NCBI GenBank assembly: GCA_035605695.1
Contig: DATNGZ010000030.1
Coordinates: 1 to 64,000 of the forward strand
DNA length: 64,000 bases
Source of the DNA: VRUE01 sp035605695
GTDB taxonomy: Bacteria; Actinomycetota; Thermoleophilia; Solirubrobacterales; 70-9
Reading direction: 5' to 3'
A model generated the notes under the pieces. The model saw nothing but the letters and a program-made list of their open reading frames with translations, ran no database searches and was not told where the DNA came from. Shown here piece after piece: positions 42,285-51,321 of this stretch. A program made the translations under genes and the position numbers. Each line of letters opens with the position of its first letter. Position 1 is the stretch's first letter.

Positions 42285-43100
42285 ATGAGACGGGTGCTGA
42301 TCTGGCTCGCGGTGGTGGCAACGATCCTCTTCTGCCTCTTTCCCTTCTACTGGCTGATCAACACCTCGTTGAAGACCGGCGCCGACCTCTCCAGCGCGAA
42401 CCTATTGCCGCCGAGCCCGACGCTCGACAACTACACCTCGATCTTCGAAGACACGGCGTTCACTCAGGCGCTCCGCACCAGCGCGATCGTCGCTGGCAGC
42501 GTCACCGTCCTCTCGCTGCTGATCGGCTCCTTCGCCGGCTATGCGCTCGCGCGCCTGCACCTGCCCTTCAAGTTCCTGATCCTCGCTGTCCTACTCTCGA
42601 TCTCCACCTTCCCGCCGATCGCGATCGCCGCGCCGCTGTTCGAAATCTGGACCGACATCGGCCTCTACAACACCTACCTCGGCCTGATCTTGCCCTCGCT
42701 CGCCTTCGGCCTGCCGCTCACCGTCTACATCCTTGCTTCGTTCTTCCGCGACATCCCGCGCGAGCTGGAGGAGGCGGCGCTGGTCGACGGGGCGACGCGG
42801 TTCCAGGCCTTCCGCAAGATCGTGATCCCGCTCGGGGCGCCCGGCGTCGTCACCGCCGGCCTGCTGGTCTTCATCTTCGCCTGGAACGAGTTCCTCTTCG
42901 CGATCACGCTCACCAGCACCCCGGATCGTCGCCCGGTCCCCGCCGCGATCGCCTTCTTCACCGGCAGCCAGCAGTTCGAAATCCCCCTTGGGACGATCAG
43001 TGCCGCTGCGGTCGTCGTCACCGTGCCCTTGATCGCCTTGGTGCTGATCTTCCAGCGCCGCATAGTCGCCGGCCTCACGACGGGCGCGGTTAAGGGCTAA
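42285..43100 (+). CDS. ABC sugar transporter permease (MalG-type)
   Basis: Inner-membrane permease of 271 residues with six membrane segments. FPFYWLINTSLKT at the N-terminus and the EAA loop ELEEAALVDGATRFQAFRKI near residue 163 are typical of MalG-like subunits. It begins 3 nt after the stop of the MalF-type gene. The operon lacks an ATPase gene, so an MsiK-type shared ATPase encoded elsewhere is expected. Confidence 0.93.
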   Translation: MRRVLIWLAVVATILFCLFPFYWLINTSLKTGADLSSANLLPPSPTLDNYTSIFEDTAFTQALRTSAIVAGSVTVLSLLIGSFAGYALARLHLPFKFLILAVLLSISTFPPIAIAAPLFEIWTDIGLYNTYLGLILPSLAFGLPLTVYILASFFRDIPRELEEAALVDGATRFQAFRKIVIPLGAPGVVTAGLLVFIFAWNEFLFAITLTSTPDRRPVPAAIAFFTGSQQFEIPLGTISAAAVVVTVPLIALVLIFQRRIVAGLTTGAVKG

Positions 43101-43109
43101 AGCCATCTG

Positions 43110-44294
43110 ATGGGCCCGCCGGCCGCGGATCTCGACGGGCTGCTCTCCCCGGCAGGCTGGCCCTTCGCGAGCGCCGAGCCCGTCGCGGCGGGGGACCCCG
43201 GTCGCTTCCACGCCCTCTTCGGTCGCGACTCGGCGATCGTCTCGCTCGAGCTCTTGCCGACGAGGCCCGACATCGCGCGCGCGACCCTGCGGGCGCTCGC
43301 CTCACTGCAGGGCAGCGTCGAAGACACCGATACCGCGGAGGAACCGGGGAAGATCGTCCACGAGTGGTGGCCAAAGGCTCCCGAGCGCCTGCGTCGGGCG
43401 GGTTGGCCGCTGCGCGACGGGGAGCTCCGCTACTACGGGTCCGCCGATTCAACCTCGTGGTTCCTCGTCTTGCTTGCCTCGCTCGGCGACAGTTCGCTTG
43501 CCGCCGAGTTGGAGACCGCGTGGCGTGCGGCGGGCGGTTGGCTCGAGCGCACGCTGCGCCGTGGTGGCGGACTGATCCGCCACGGTCCGCGCCGGGGGCC
43601 AGGGGGCCTTGCGCAGCAAGGCTGGCGCGACGCCGAGGATCCTTCCGATCCCGCCTTCCATGGCGCCGGAATCCTCAGCGCCGGGGGCGAGGTTCCAACT
43701 CCCCCGCTCGCCGACGCCGACACCCAGGCCGTCACCGTGGTCGCCCTTCGCGCCCTATCCGCTCTCGCGGGCGAACGGCGCTGGGCGGAGGAGGCGACGC
43801 GGCTCGTCGAGGCAATTGGGGAAGTATTCGACCCCGAGACCCTCGCCATCGCCGGCGATGGCGAGAAGGTCGCGGGGGCAGGTTCCCAGCTCGGTTGGCT
43901 GCTGTGGGCGGATGCTCTGCCGGGGCGAGCGAGAGAGCGGATAGCCGATCGCCTCACTCGCCCCGACGTGCTCACTCCGTGGGGCCTGCGCACGCTCTCC
44001 TCGAAGCACCCGTTGTACGCGCCCGACGCCTACCATCGCGGCGCGGTCTGGCCGTTTGACTCATGGCTCGGATGGGGCGGATTGCGAGCGTTTGGCCTCC
44101 GGGACGCGGCAGAGGAGCTTCGCCAGGGAGTCCTTTGCGCGATCGAGACGATCGGGCAGGCACCCGAGCTCTTCGCCGTCGGCCCAGCTGGTCCCGAGCC
44201 GATTTCGATCGCCAACAGAGTGCAGGCCTGGACCGTTGGTGCTCGCTGGGCGCTCGAACACGAGTGGGACGGGCGAGCGTTGCACGGCGAATAG
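43110..44294 (+). CDS. Glycogen debranching/amylo-alpha-glucosidase-like protein
   Basis: A 394-residue (alpha/alpha)6-barrel enzyme. HALFGRDSAIVSLELL near residue 35 matches the LFGRDSL segment of glycogen-debranching-type GH133/GH63-like enzymes. AYHRGAVWPFDSWL near 310 resembles the second conserved region with the Tyr-His-x-Gly-x-Val-Trp core. It follows the MalG-type permease by 9 nt and probably hydrolyses the imported oligosaccharide in the cytoplasm; there is no signal peptide. The exact substrate is unknown. Confidence 0.78.
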   Translation: MGPPAADLDGLLSPAGWPFASAEPVAAGDPGRFHALFGRDSAIVSLELLPTRPDIARATLRALASLQGSVEDTDTAEEPGKIVHEWWPKAPERLRRAGWPLRDGELRYYGSADSTSWFLVLLASLGDSSLAAELETAWRAAGGWLERTLRRGGGLIRHGPRRGPGGLAQQGWRDAEDPSDPAFHGAGILSAGGEVPTPPLADADTQAVTVVALRALSALAGERRWAEEATRLVEAIGEVFDPETLAIAGDGEKVAGAGSQLGWLLWADALPGRARERIADRLTRPDVLTPWGLRTLSSKHPLYAPDAYHRGAVWPFDSWLGWGGLRAFGLRDAAEELRQGVLCAIETIGQAPELFAVGPAGPEPISIANRVQAWTVGARWALEHEWDGRALHGE

Positions 44295-44338
44295 ATCTCA
44301 ACAGTCAAGGTTGCCGCTCCAGATTCCGATTGTTGGGA

Positions 44339-46348
44339 GTGGTATCTGGACTGAGCCAGCGCGAGCGAAGGACCGTCCTTGGCGGCGGCTTCCTCGCCCT
44401 ATGCCTGCTCGTCGCCTTCGCCATGCACGTCGTGGTGGGGGTTGGTGGCCCCAGCACCGACGCGCTCTTCAACACCTGGATCTACAACGCCCTGATGCTG
44501 ACCAGCGCCGCCGCCTGCCTGCTGCGGGCCGCGCTGATCCGCCGCGAGCGGGGAGCCTGGGCGCTGCTTGGCGTCGGCTTGCTGCTCTACGCCGGCGGAG
44601 AAATCTATTACGCGGCAGTACTGGCCGCGGAGGAATCGGTGCCGATCCCCTCTCCCGCCGACGGCGGCTATCTCGCCTTCTATCCACTCGCCTACGCGGC
44701 GCTGATCGCCCTTCTGCGGGCGAGGATCGGGACCTTTCCGGTCGCGCGGTGGCTGGACGGCGCGATCGTCGGCTCTGCCGTCGCAGCGCTGGCGGCGGCG
44801 TTCGCGTTGGGCCCGATCGTCGATGCCTCCAGCGAAGGGCAGGCGCTTGCCGTTGCAACCAACCTGGCCTACCCGATCGCCGACCTGACCCTTTTGACGA
44901 TGGTGGCAACCGCCGCCTCGTTCACCGGTTGGCGACCGGGACGCAGCTGGACCGTCCTCGGTGCCGGTCTCCTGCTGCTCGCCGTCTCCGACGGCGTCTA
45001 TTTGCTGCAGGCCGCCCAGGGGACCTACGTCGAAGGCACGATTCTCGACGCCGGCTGGCCCTTCGGTGTCTTGCTGGTGGCCTGCGCAGCGTGGATCGAG
45101 CCGGGCACCATGGAGCCACTGCGCTCGCGGGCGGTGCGGATTATCGCGATACCGGCCGTCGCGGCCTTGGTCGCGATCTGCATTCAGGCAGCCGAACGAT
45201 TCACCACGGCCCCTACCGCGGCGGCGGTCATCTCCCTGGTGACACTGATCGCGGTCGTCGTGCGGCTGGTCCTCTCACTGCGTGAGAGCCAGGTGGAAGC
45301 CCGCTCGCGCATGCACGAGTCGCGCACTGATGAGTTGACCGGGCTGCCCAACCGCAGGGCGCTGATGGGGGATTTGGAGCGCGCAATCACACGCCCGGCG
45401 GCGACCGGGTCCCTGCGGCTCCTCGCTTTGTTCGACCTTGACGGCTTCAAGCTCTACAACGACACCTTCGGTCACCCGGCTGGAGACGCCCTGCTGGACC
45501 GACTCGGCGGGCGACTGGAGCGCTTCGCGGACTCGAAAGGCCGCGCCTACCGGCTCGGTGGCGATGAGTTCTGTCTTCTGGCCGAGTGCACGGCGGCGGA
45601 GGTCGACGCGATCGTCGCCGGCGCCACCGCGGCGCTCTCTGAGCGCGGCGAGGGCTTCGCGACCACCGCCTCGCAGGGCAATGTCCTCTTGCCGAGCGAG
45701 GCCAGCTCGGTCGAGGAGGCAATGCAGCTCGCCGACCGGCGGATGTACGCGAACAAGGCCAGCGAGCGGACCTCGGCCGGCTCGCAGTCACGCGACGTGC
45801 TGCTGTCGGCGCTGCGCGAGCGCCAACCACGGCTGGCCGAACAAGCCGTCGATGTCGCCGAGCTGGCCCTGGCGGTCGCCGAGGAGCTGGGCATGGAGGC
45901 CGAGCAACGCGATGAGACTTACCGCGCAGCGCAGCTGCACGAGACAGGGAAGATGGCGATCCCCGACGCGATCCTCAACAAGCCAGGCCCGCTCGAGGAG
46001 CCCGAGTGGGAGTTCGTCCGCCAGCACACCCTGATCGGCGAGCGGATCATCGCCTCTGCGGCAGCGCTCGTGCCGGTCGCGCGTATGGTTCGCTCGAGTG
46101 GCGAGCGCTGGGATGGCGATGGCTACCCGGACTCCTTGCGCGGTGAGCAGATCCCCCTCGGCTCGCGGGTGGTCGCCGTGTGCGACGCCTACGCTGCGAT
46201 GGTCTCAGAGCGCCCTTACAGCGTCGCGATGCGTCCCTCGCGAGCTCTCGAGGAGCTGCGTCGCTGCGCCGGCTCGCAGTTTGATCCCGAGGTCGTTGCC
46301 GCCTTCGAGCGAATCGCGGTGCCAGTGCAGCCCTCCCATCTGGGTTGA
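44339..46348 (+). CDS. Membrane GGDEF protein with degenerate HD-GYP domain
   Basis: A 669-residue signalling protein. Nine or ten membrane segments occupy residues 15-310, followed by a diguanylate cyclase domain with RLGGDEFC near residue 405 (GGDEF intact) and a C-terminal HD-GYP-like domain. In the latter the HD pair reads HE (LHETGKMAIP near 533), and the later histidines of HHER are replaced (RSSGERWDGDGYP near 585), although DGDGYP is kept. It probably makes c-di-GMP, while the hydrolase part may be sensory. GTG 44339 was chosen ahead of the first membrane segment. Confidence 0.88.
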   Translation: MVSGLSQRERRTVLGGGFLALCLLVAFAMHVVVGVGGPSTDALFNTWIYNALMLTSAAACLLRAALIRRERGAWALLGVGLLLYAGGEIYYAAVLAAEESVPIPSPADGGYLAFYPLAYAALIALLRARIGTFPVARWLDGAIVGSAVAALAAAFALGPIVDASSEGQALAVATNLAYPIADLTLLTMVATAASFTGWRPGRSWTVLGAGLLLLAVSDGVYLLQAAQGTYVEGTILDAGWPFGVLLVACAAWIEPGTMEPLRSRAVRIIAIPAVAALVAICIQAAERFTTAPTAAAVISLVTLIAVVVRLVLSLRESQVEARSRMHESRTDELTGLPNRRALMGDLERAITRPAATGSLRLLALFDLDGFKLYNDTFGHPAGDALLDRLGGRLERFADSKGRAYRLGGDEFCLLAECTAAEVDAIVAGATAALSERGEGFATTASQGNVLLPSEASSVEEAMQLADRRMYANKASERTSAGSQSRDVLLSALRERQPRLAEQAVDVAELALAVAEELGMEAEQRDETYRAAQLHETGKMAIPDAILNKPGPLEEPEWEFVRQHTLIGERIIASAAALVPVARMVRSSGERWDGDGYPDSLRGEQIPLGSRVVAVCDAYAAMVSERPYSVAMRPSRALEELRRCAGSQFDPEVVAAFERIAVPVQPSHLG

Positions 46349-46504
46349 GCCGCGGTTGGCCTCAGGTAAAGCCCACCGTGAGGCTGCGGTAGAGCGTCGG
46401 TGCAATACGGCAGTTCTGCCGTTGTTCGCCTCTCGCACAGGGTTCAGGCTCGTTTCAGCAAGTAATCCGCTGCCCGATGGGCATGATCGAAAGGAGCTGG
46501 ACAC

Positions 46505-46792
46505 ATGGACCTGTACACAATTCGCCGCCGCAGCAACTGGAGCGACGCGTCTGAGCTGGAGGCCACGGCCGCAAAATCCTCCGCCGAGGGTGAGAAGATG
46601 AGCGACGAGGTGCGTTGGATTCGCAGCTATGTGGTCGAGGAGCCGGACGGCAAGCTGGGCACGGTGTGCCTTTATGAGGCGGTCAGCCCGGAGGCGATCC
46701 GTCGTCACGCCGGCAACACCGGCATGTCGGCCGATGAGATCTTCAAGGTCGCCGACACCGTGATCGTCCGCGAGGACCCAGTCAACGCCTGA
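46505..46792 (+). CDS. DUF4242 family protein (SCO4226-like)
   Basis: A 95-residue protein of the DUF4242 family, related to the nickel-binding SCO4226. MDLYTIRRRSNW at the N-terminus, VRWIRSYVVEEPDGKLGTVC and SPEAIRRHAGNTGMSADEIF are typical. AAAGGAG lies 8 nt before the ATG. A hairpin follows downstream. Function unsettled. Confidence 0.85.
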   Translation: MDLYTIRRRSNWSDASELEATAAKSSAEGEKMSDEVRWIRSYVVEEPDGKLGTVCLYEAVSPEAIRRHAGNTGMSADEIFKVADTVIVREDPVNA

Positions 46793-46808
46793 GCGCCGCT
46801 GCGTCGGA

Positions 46809-46841
46809 GGGCACCGCCGGCCCAGCCGCCGCGCGGTGCCC
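46809..46841 (+). terminator. Hairpin terminator after the DUF4242 gene
   Basis: GGGCACCG (46809-46816) and CGGTGCCC (46834-46841) form a perfect 8-bp stem around a GC-rich 17-nt loop. It begins 17 nt after the DUF4242 stop. There is no T tract. Confidence 0.55.
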
Positions 46842-46904
46842 TGGCGCGGCTCGCGAAGAGCCGAAAGCGTGGAAGCGGACCGGTCCTCATCTACACTCGC
46901 GACG

Positions 46905-49760
46905 ATGGCCGCCGGCGGCTTGATCGGCCGTGATCAGGAGCGCGCTCGCCTCGGCGAGCTGCTCGACCGCGCCGTCTTTGGCGAAGGTGCGCTGGTGCTC
47001 CTCGCCGGCGAGGCCGGCGTCGGCAAGACCCGGCTCCTGGAGGAGCTCGCACTCTCTACCAAGGCGCTGGTGCTGCTCGGCGCCGCCAGCCATAACTCAA
47101 CGCCGGCCTATGGCCCGGTGGTCGTCGCGCTGCGCTCGCACCTGCGCGCTGAGCCGGACGCCTTCGAGGATTGCGGGCCGCTCAAGGCGCACTTGGGCCT
47201 GCTGCTTCCGGAGCTCGGGCCCGCGCCCGAAGAGGTGGACGCGCGGACCTTGCGGGAGGCCGTCCGCTGTGCGCTCGTCGCCGTCGCCCGCGAGCGCGGC
47301 GCCCTGCTCGTGCTCGACGACCTGCAGTGGTCCGACGCGGCGACGCTGGAGCTGCTCGCCGATCTAGGCCCCACACTTGCCGATACCTCGATCCTGCTCG
47401 TCGGCGCCTATCGCTCCGACGAACTCGCGCGCGAGCACCCGTTGCGGCGCCTGCGCGGCGACCTGCGCCGGCGCCGTGCCCTGGATGAGATCGCGCTCGG
47501 GTCGCTCGACGAAGCCGGGACCGCGGCCCTGCTCGCCGACCTGCTCGGCGAGGCGCCCTCGCGACCGCTGGTGCGCGCCGTCCACGATCGCGCCCAGGGG
47601 CTGCCGTTCTTCGTCGAGGAGCTGGCCGGCGCGCTCTCCGGCGAGGGTCGGCTCCAGTCCGGGAGGGCCGGGCTCGAGCTGGCCGAGGGCGGCGAGGTCG
47701 CAGTCCCCGAGACCGTGCGCGACGCGGTGCTGTTGCGCTACGGCGACCTCAGCACCGCGGGCAGGGCCGCGGCCGAGGCGGCGGCGGTTGCCGGCGAGCG
47801 CTTCGAGCTCGAGGCGGTCTCGTGGCTCGCCGACGACGATGGGGTGGAGGAGCTGCTGGAGATCGGCCTGATCCGCGAGGGGGGCGACGGCCGGGCCGCC
47901 TTCCGCCACGCCCTCGTTCGCGAGGCGCTGCACCGCGACGTTCCTTGGCTGCGCCGCCGCGACCTCCACCGCCGGCTCGGCGAGCGCTTGGAGGCGCGCG
48001 GCGCCCCGGCGGTGGAGGTCGCCCCCCACTGGCTCGGCGCCCACGACGAGGAACGTGCCCGGCGCCAGCTTCTGCGCGCCGCCGAGGAGTTCGAGGCGGC
48101 GCACGCCTACCGTGACGCCGCCGGCATGGCCCACCACGCGCTCGAGCTGTGGCCGGCGGGCGAGGAGGTCGAGGAGCGGCTGGCCGCGCTCGAACGCCAC
48201 GGGGCCTGGGCCGAGCTGGCCGGCGAGCTCACCGATGCGGCGCGCAGCTGGCGCGAGGTCTCCTCGCTGTGCGGCGAGGGCGACGGGCCGGCGCTGGCCG
48301 CCGCGCAGCGGCGGCTTGGGCGCATCTGCGCGCTGCAGGGTGACCGGACAGGCGCGATCGAGGCGCTGACCGCTGCCGCCGACGCCTTCGCCGCCAGCGG
48401 CGAGCCCGCCGCCGCCGCCGGCGACCGGATCGCCGCCTCGGACTTCCTCCAGTTCGCTGGCCGCCACGGTGCCTCGCTCGAGCTCAGCCGCCGGGCCGGC
48501 GAGGACGCCCGCGCCGCCGAGCGCGTCGACCTGCAGTCGCGGGCGCTGGCCGCCGAGGGTGTGGTGCTGGCCAAGCGCGGCGAGTTCGAGACCGGCATGG
48601 AGCTGGTCAAGGAGGCGCTCTCGCTGGCGCTCGACAACAACTTCACGGCGGAGGCCGTCGATGCTTACCAGCGCCTCGGCACGGTCTTCGAGACCGCCGG
48701 CGACTACGCCAACGCGCGCGAGGCGCTGAGCAGCGCCCTCGACCTCTGCCAGCTGAGCGACGACCACGGGCCCGAGGCGGGCTGCGTCGCCTGCATGGCT
48801 TACGTGCTGCGCGAGCTGGGGGAGTGGCCGCGAGCAGTCGAGCTCAGCCGCGAGCTGATCGCCGTCCACAAAGCCAACGGTATCCGCACGATCGCCGACG
48901 GGGTTTTCGGCTTCATCCGCGGCGTGCGCGGTGAGCTCGGCCCGGCCCGTCGGCTTCTCAGCGCCGGGCTGGAGTCGGCGCGACGGCTGGACATCTTCTC
49001 GATGCAGGTCGACTGCGCCGCTTCGCTGGCGCTGGTCGCGGACTTCGACAGCAGTCCGGACGAGGCGCTCGAGCACTGTGGTTTCGTGCTCTCGCGCTGG
49101 GAGCAGAGCGAGGACCACCACTACGCGGTCTGGGGCCTGCGTCTGTCGGCATCACTGTTTGCGCAAGCCGGCCGCACCGGGGAGGCGCACGCGTGCGTCG
49201 GCGGCCTTACCCGGATCGCGACCAGCTCCGGGCACGGCGACGCGCTGGCGGCCCTCGCGCACGGGCTGGGCGAGATCGCCCTGTCCGAGGGGGAGCCGGA
49301 GCTTGCCGCCGAGCAGTTCGGCCGCGCCGTCGAGCTGCACCGCGAGCTGCGGATCCCGGCCGAGCGGATGCAGATCATGCACCGGGCCGGGGTGGCGCTG
49401 GCGGCCGCCGGCCGGCCCGAGTTGGCGGTCGAGCGCCAGGCCGAGGCTTACCGCCTGGCGCGCAAGCTGGCCGCGCGCCCGCTCGCCGGTCGCGCCGCGG
49501 CGGCGATCGAGGCGCTCGGCGAGTCGGCCGAGCAGCGACTCGGCCGCGCCGCCGCCGACGGCGAGAGCCCGCTCACCCGCCGCGAGCAGGAGGTCGTGCG
49601 CCTGGTCGCCGGCGGCCGAACCAACCGCGAGATCGCCGCCGAGCTCTTCCTCAGCCCCCGCACGGTCGACATGCACGTCCGCAACATCCTCGCCAAGCTC
49701 GACTGCCGCTCCCGTGTCGAGGCCAGCATCAAGGCCGGCGAGGCCGGCCTGCTCGGCTGA
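46905..49760 (+). CDS. LuxR family ATPase regulator (LAL/MalT-like)
   Basis: A 951-residue regulator. GEAGVGKTRLLEEL at residues 35-48 is the Walker A site and LLVLDDLQWSDAATLEL near 134 the Walker B site. A long TPR-like helical region fills residues 400-870. The C-terminal LuxR helix-turn-helix is TRREQEVVRLVAGGRTNREI followed by SPRTVDMHVRNILAKL. ATG 46905 starts the ATPase domain. Large opposite-strand frames are codon-bias shadows. Targets unknown. Confidence 0.93.
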   Translation: MAAGGLIGRDQERARLGELLDRAVFGEGALVLLAGEAGVGKTRLLEELALSTKALVLLGAASHNSTPAYGPVVVALRSHLRAEPDAFEDCGPLKAHLGLLLPELGPAPEEVDARTLREAVRCALVAVARERGALLVLDDLQWSDAATLELLADLGPTLADTSILLVGAYRSDELAREHPLRRLRGDLRRRRALDEIALGSLDEAGTAALLADLLGEAPSRPLVRAVHDRAQGLPFFVEELAGALSGEGRLQSGRAGLELAEGGEVAVPETVRDAVLLRYGDLSTAGRAAAEAAAVAGERFELEAVSWLADDDGVEELLEIGLIREGGDGRAAFRHALVREALHRDVPWLRRRDLHRRLGERLEARGAPAVEVAPHWLGAHDEERARRQLLRAAEEFEAAHAYRDAAGMAHHALELWPAGEEVEERLAALERHGAWAELAGELTDAARSWREVSSLCGEGDGPALAAAQRRLGRICALQGDRTGAIEALTAAADAFAASGEPAAAAGDRIAASDFLQFAGRHGASLELSRRAGEDARAAERVDLQSRALAAEGVVLAKRGEFETGMELVKEALSLALDNNFTAEAVDAYQRLGTVFETAGDYANAREALSSALDLCQLSDDHGPEAGCVACMAYVLRELGEWPRAVELSRELIAVHKANGIRTIADGVFGFIRGVRGELGPARRLLSAGLESARRLDIFSMQVDCAASLALVADFDSSPDEALEHCGFVLSRWEQSEDHHYAVWGLRLSASLFAQAGRTGEAHACVGGLTRIATSSGHGDALAALAHGLGEIALSEGEPELAAEQFGRAVELHRELRIPAERMQIMHRAGVALAAAGRPELAVERQAEAYRLARKLAARPLAGRAAAAIEALGESAEQRLGRAAADGESPLTRREQEVVRLVAGGRTNREIAAELFLSPRTVDMHVRNILAKLDCRSRVEASIKAGEAGLLG

Positions 49761-49835
49761 CTAGACGACGCGGCGGAAGAGATAGACGGCGAGCAGGATC
49801 AGGATGATGACTACGAGAATTCCGACGATGGTCAA
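49761..49835 (-). CDS. 24-residue hydrophobic membrane peptide
   Basis: TTG-started frame with an AAGGAG Shine-Dalgarno 6 nt upstream. The peptide is almost entirely one membrane segment (VGILVVIILILLAVYLF) ending in RRVV. Such micro-proteins occur in many bacteria as membrane regulators. It is convergent with the LuxR ATPase gene and directly abuts its stop codon. Confidence 0.55.
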   Translation of the reverse strand: MTIVGILVVIILILLAVYLFRRVV

Positions 49836-49893
49836 GTTGAGCTCCTTGGTTAGTTGTGTTGTTTCGGGTGACGAAGATCGGTGGGAAATGGAC

Positions 49894-50090
49894 TCATAGC
49901 GGGGACTTGGAGCGCGCCTTTTTGCCGGCGGAGTGGCTCTTGTGGTGGGCGTGGCTCAGGAGTTTCGCCTGTTCGCTAGCGCTCTCTCTCGATTCGACGC
50001 CGCTTCTTTGCGCGACGGGCGATCACGATCGCGGCCGCGGCCAAGGCCAAGGGGACGACCACGATGACAACGATTAGAAACGGGGGACAT
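49894..50090 (-). pseudogene. Degenerate chimera of the 24.8-25.4 kb membrane gene pair
   Basis: From the ATG at 50090, removing one C from the CCCCC run gives a membrane segment FLIVVIVVVPLALAAAAIVI followed by ARRAKKRRRIERER and a stop at 49976-49978; this matches the N-terminus of the coiled-coil gene at 25051-25431. The bases after it encode SHSAGKKARSKSPL, ending at 49894, which matches the C-terminus of the 24777-25019 gene. The middle of both genes is missing. The upstream promoter is conserved. Confidence 0.7.
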
Positions 50091-50133
50091 CTAAGACTCT
50101 CCTCTCGTCAACCTCTCAGCCCGATTGACTTTC

Positions 50134-50157
50134 CTACCCATTCGGCGGGGTTCAAAC
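50134..50157 (-). promoter_or_regulatory. SigB/SigF-like promoter of the degenerate locus
   Basis: On the minus strand GTTT (50157-50154), 14 nt, GGGTAG (50139-50134). The block around it agrees with the 25461-25484 promoter at 27 of 32 positions by eye, so the duplication included the regulatory region. Confidence 0.5.
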
Positions 50158-50175
50158 CCAACCAGTCCTGATTCT

Positions 50176-51306
50176 TTACCTGAGCAGGGCGCAGACCGCA
50201 GTGGTCTGCACGCCGCGCAGTTGAGCGAGGAGCTTGCCGCTTGGGGCGGGGATATTGAGTGTGGTCGTTAGGGCGCGGCTGCCGTCGGCGCTGGCGGCCG
50301 CCCACTGAACGTAGCCGGGGAAGTTGCCGGTGTGACCGTAGACGGTCCCGCATTTTGTTTGGTAGCGGAAGAGAGCGAGGCCGGCGGAGTTTTTGCCCGG
50401 TCCGGGTGGGCTCGATTTGCCGCCGGGGACAAAGCGCATCTGCTCGATCTGCTGGGCGCGATCGAAGAAGTTGAGCCCAAGGTAGGAGCGGATGAACCTG
50501 TTGAGGTCCTTGGGAGTGGAGACGATCGCGCCGGAAGCCCAGGCGCCGCTCGGGCTGAGCAGGGTGGAGGCGTCCTCGGGCATCTCTCCGGGGCTGACGA
50601 GGTAGCCGTGGATGAAGGGTTTCGGCAGGGAGACCTTGGTTGGAAACGAGGTCTGACTCAACTTTGCCGGTCCGAAGACGATCTGCTTGAGCGCCTGGCC
50701 GTAGGAGTTGCCAGTTACCGCTTCGGCGATCAGGCCGATCACGATGTTGTCCGTGTTCGAGTACTCGTACTGCGAGCCGGGGGAGAACTCGAGCGGGTCG
50801 GCGCGGACCCAGCTGATGATTTTCTGGGGTGAGACGAAGCCGCGCGGGTCTTCTTTTGCCTGTTTGGCGAAGCCTTTGGACTGCGTGTAGTCGGGAAGGC
50901 CACTGGTGTGGTTGAGCATTTGCCGCACCGTTACCAAGCCCCATGCAGCAGGCATGCCGGTCAGCCGCTGCAAGATCGTGTCGTCGAGCCCGAGCTTGCC
51001 GGCGCTGACGAGGTTGAGCGCGACAGCGCCGCTGAAGGCCTTCGCCACGCTGGCGATCCGCATGTGATCGGTCGCCCGTGGCGCCTCCTTGCGCTTGACG
51101 TCGGCGCGGCCGGCGCGCAGCACGGTGAGCTTGCCGTCGCGATACATCGTCGCGATCGCCCCCGGCGGGCCGCCCGGGGCCGCGATCAGCTGTTCGAGGC
51201 TGTGCTGGACGTCAACTGGACGTGGCGGCGCCGCAGCGACCGACGTCGCGATTCCTAGCGAGACTGCGAAAGTGACCGCAGCGGAAGTAATTGAGCGGCG
51301 ACACAT
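50176..51306 (-). CDS. Serine hydrolase of the beta-lactamase/D,D-peptidase family
   Basis: A 376-residue secreted penicillin-recognising enzyme. A signal peptide (AAVTFAVSLGIATSVAAA) is followed by SVAK near residue 91 (SxxK), YSNTDN near 184 (YxN) and GHTGNFPGYVQWA near 325 in place of the KTG box. It belongs with class C beta-lactamase-like, D-Ala-D-Ala carboxypeptidase and esterase proteins; substrate undefined. Confidence 0.88.
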   Translation of the reverse strand: MCRRSITSAAVTFAVSLGIATSVAAAPPRPVDVQHSLEQLIAAPGGPPGAIATMYRDGKLTVLRAGRADVKRKEAPRATDHMRIASVAKAFSGAVALNLVSAGKLGLDDTILQRLTGMPAAWGLVTVRQMLNHTSGLPDYTQSKGFAKQAKEDPRGFVSPQKIISWVRADPLEFSPGSQYEYSNTDNIVIGLIAEAVTGNSYGQALKQIVFGPAKLSQTSFPTKVSLPKPFIHGYLVSPGEMPEDASTLLSPSGAWASGAIVSTPKDLNRFIRSYLGLNFFDRAQQIEQMRFVPGGKSSPPGPGKNSAGLALFRYQTKCGTVYGHTGNFPGYVQWAAASADGSRALTTTLNIPAPSGKLLAQLRGVQTTAVCALLR

Positions 51307-51321
51307 CGGGGCATGATCGCA

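Noticed and set aside
47364..49121. 585-residue minus-strand open frame
   Set aside because: Antisense of the LuxR ATPase gene, whose Walker and HTH motifs identify the real strand.
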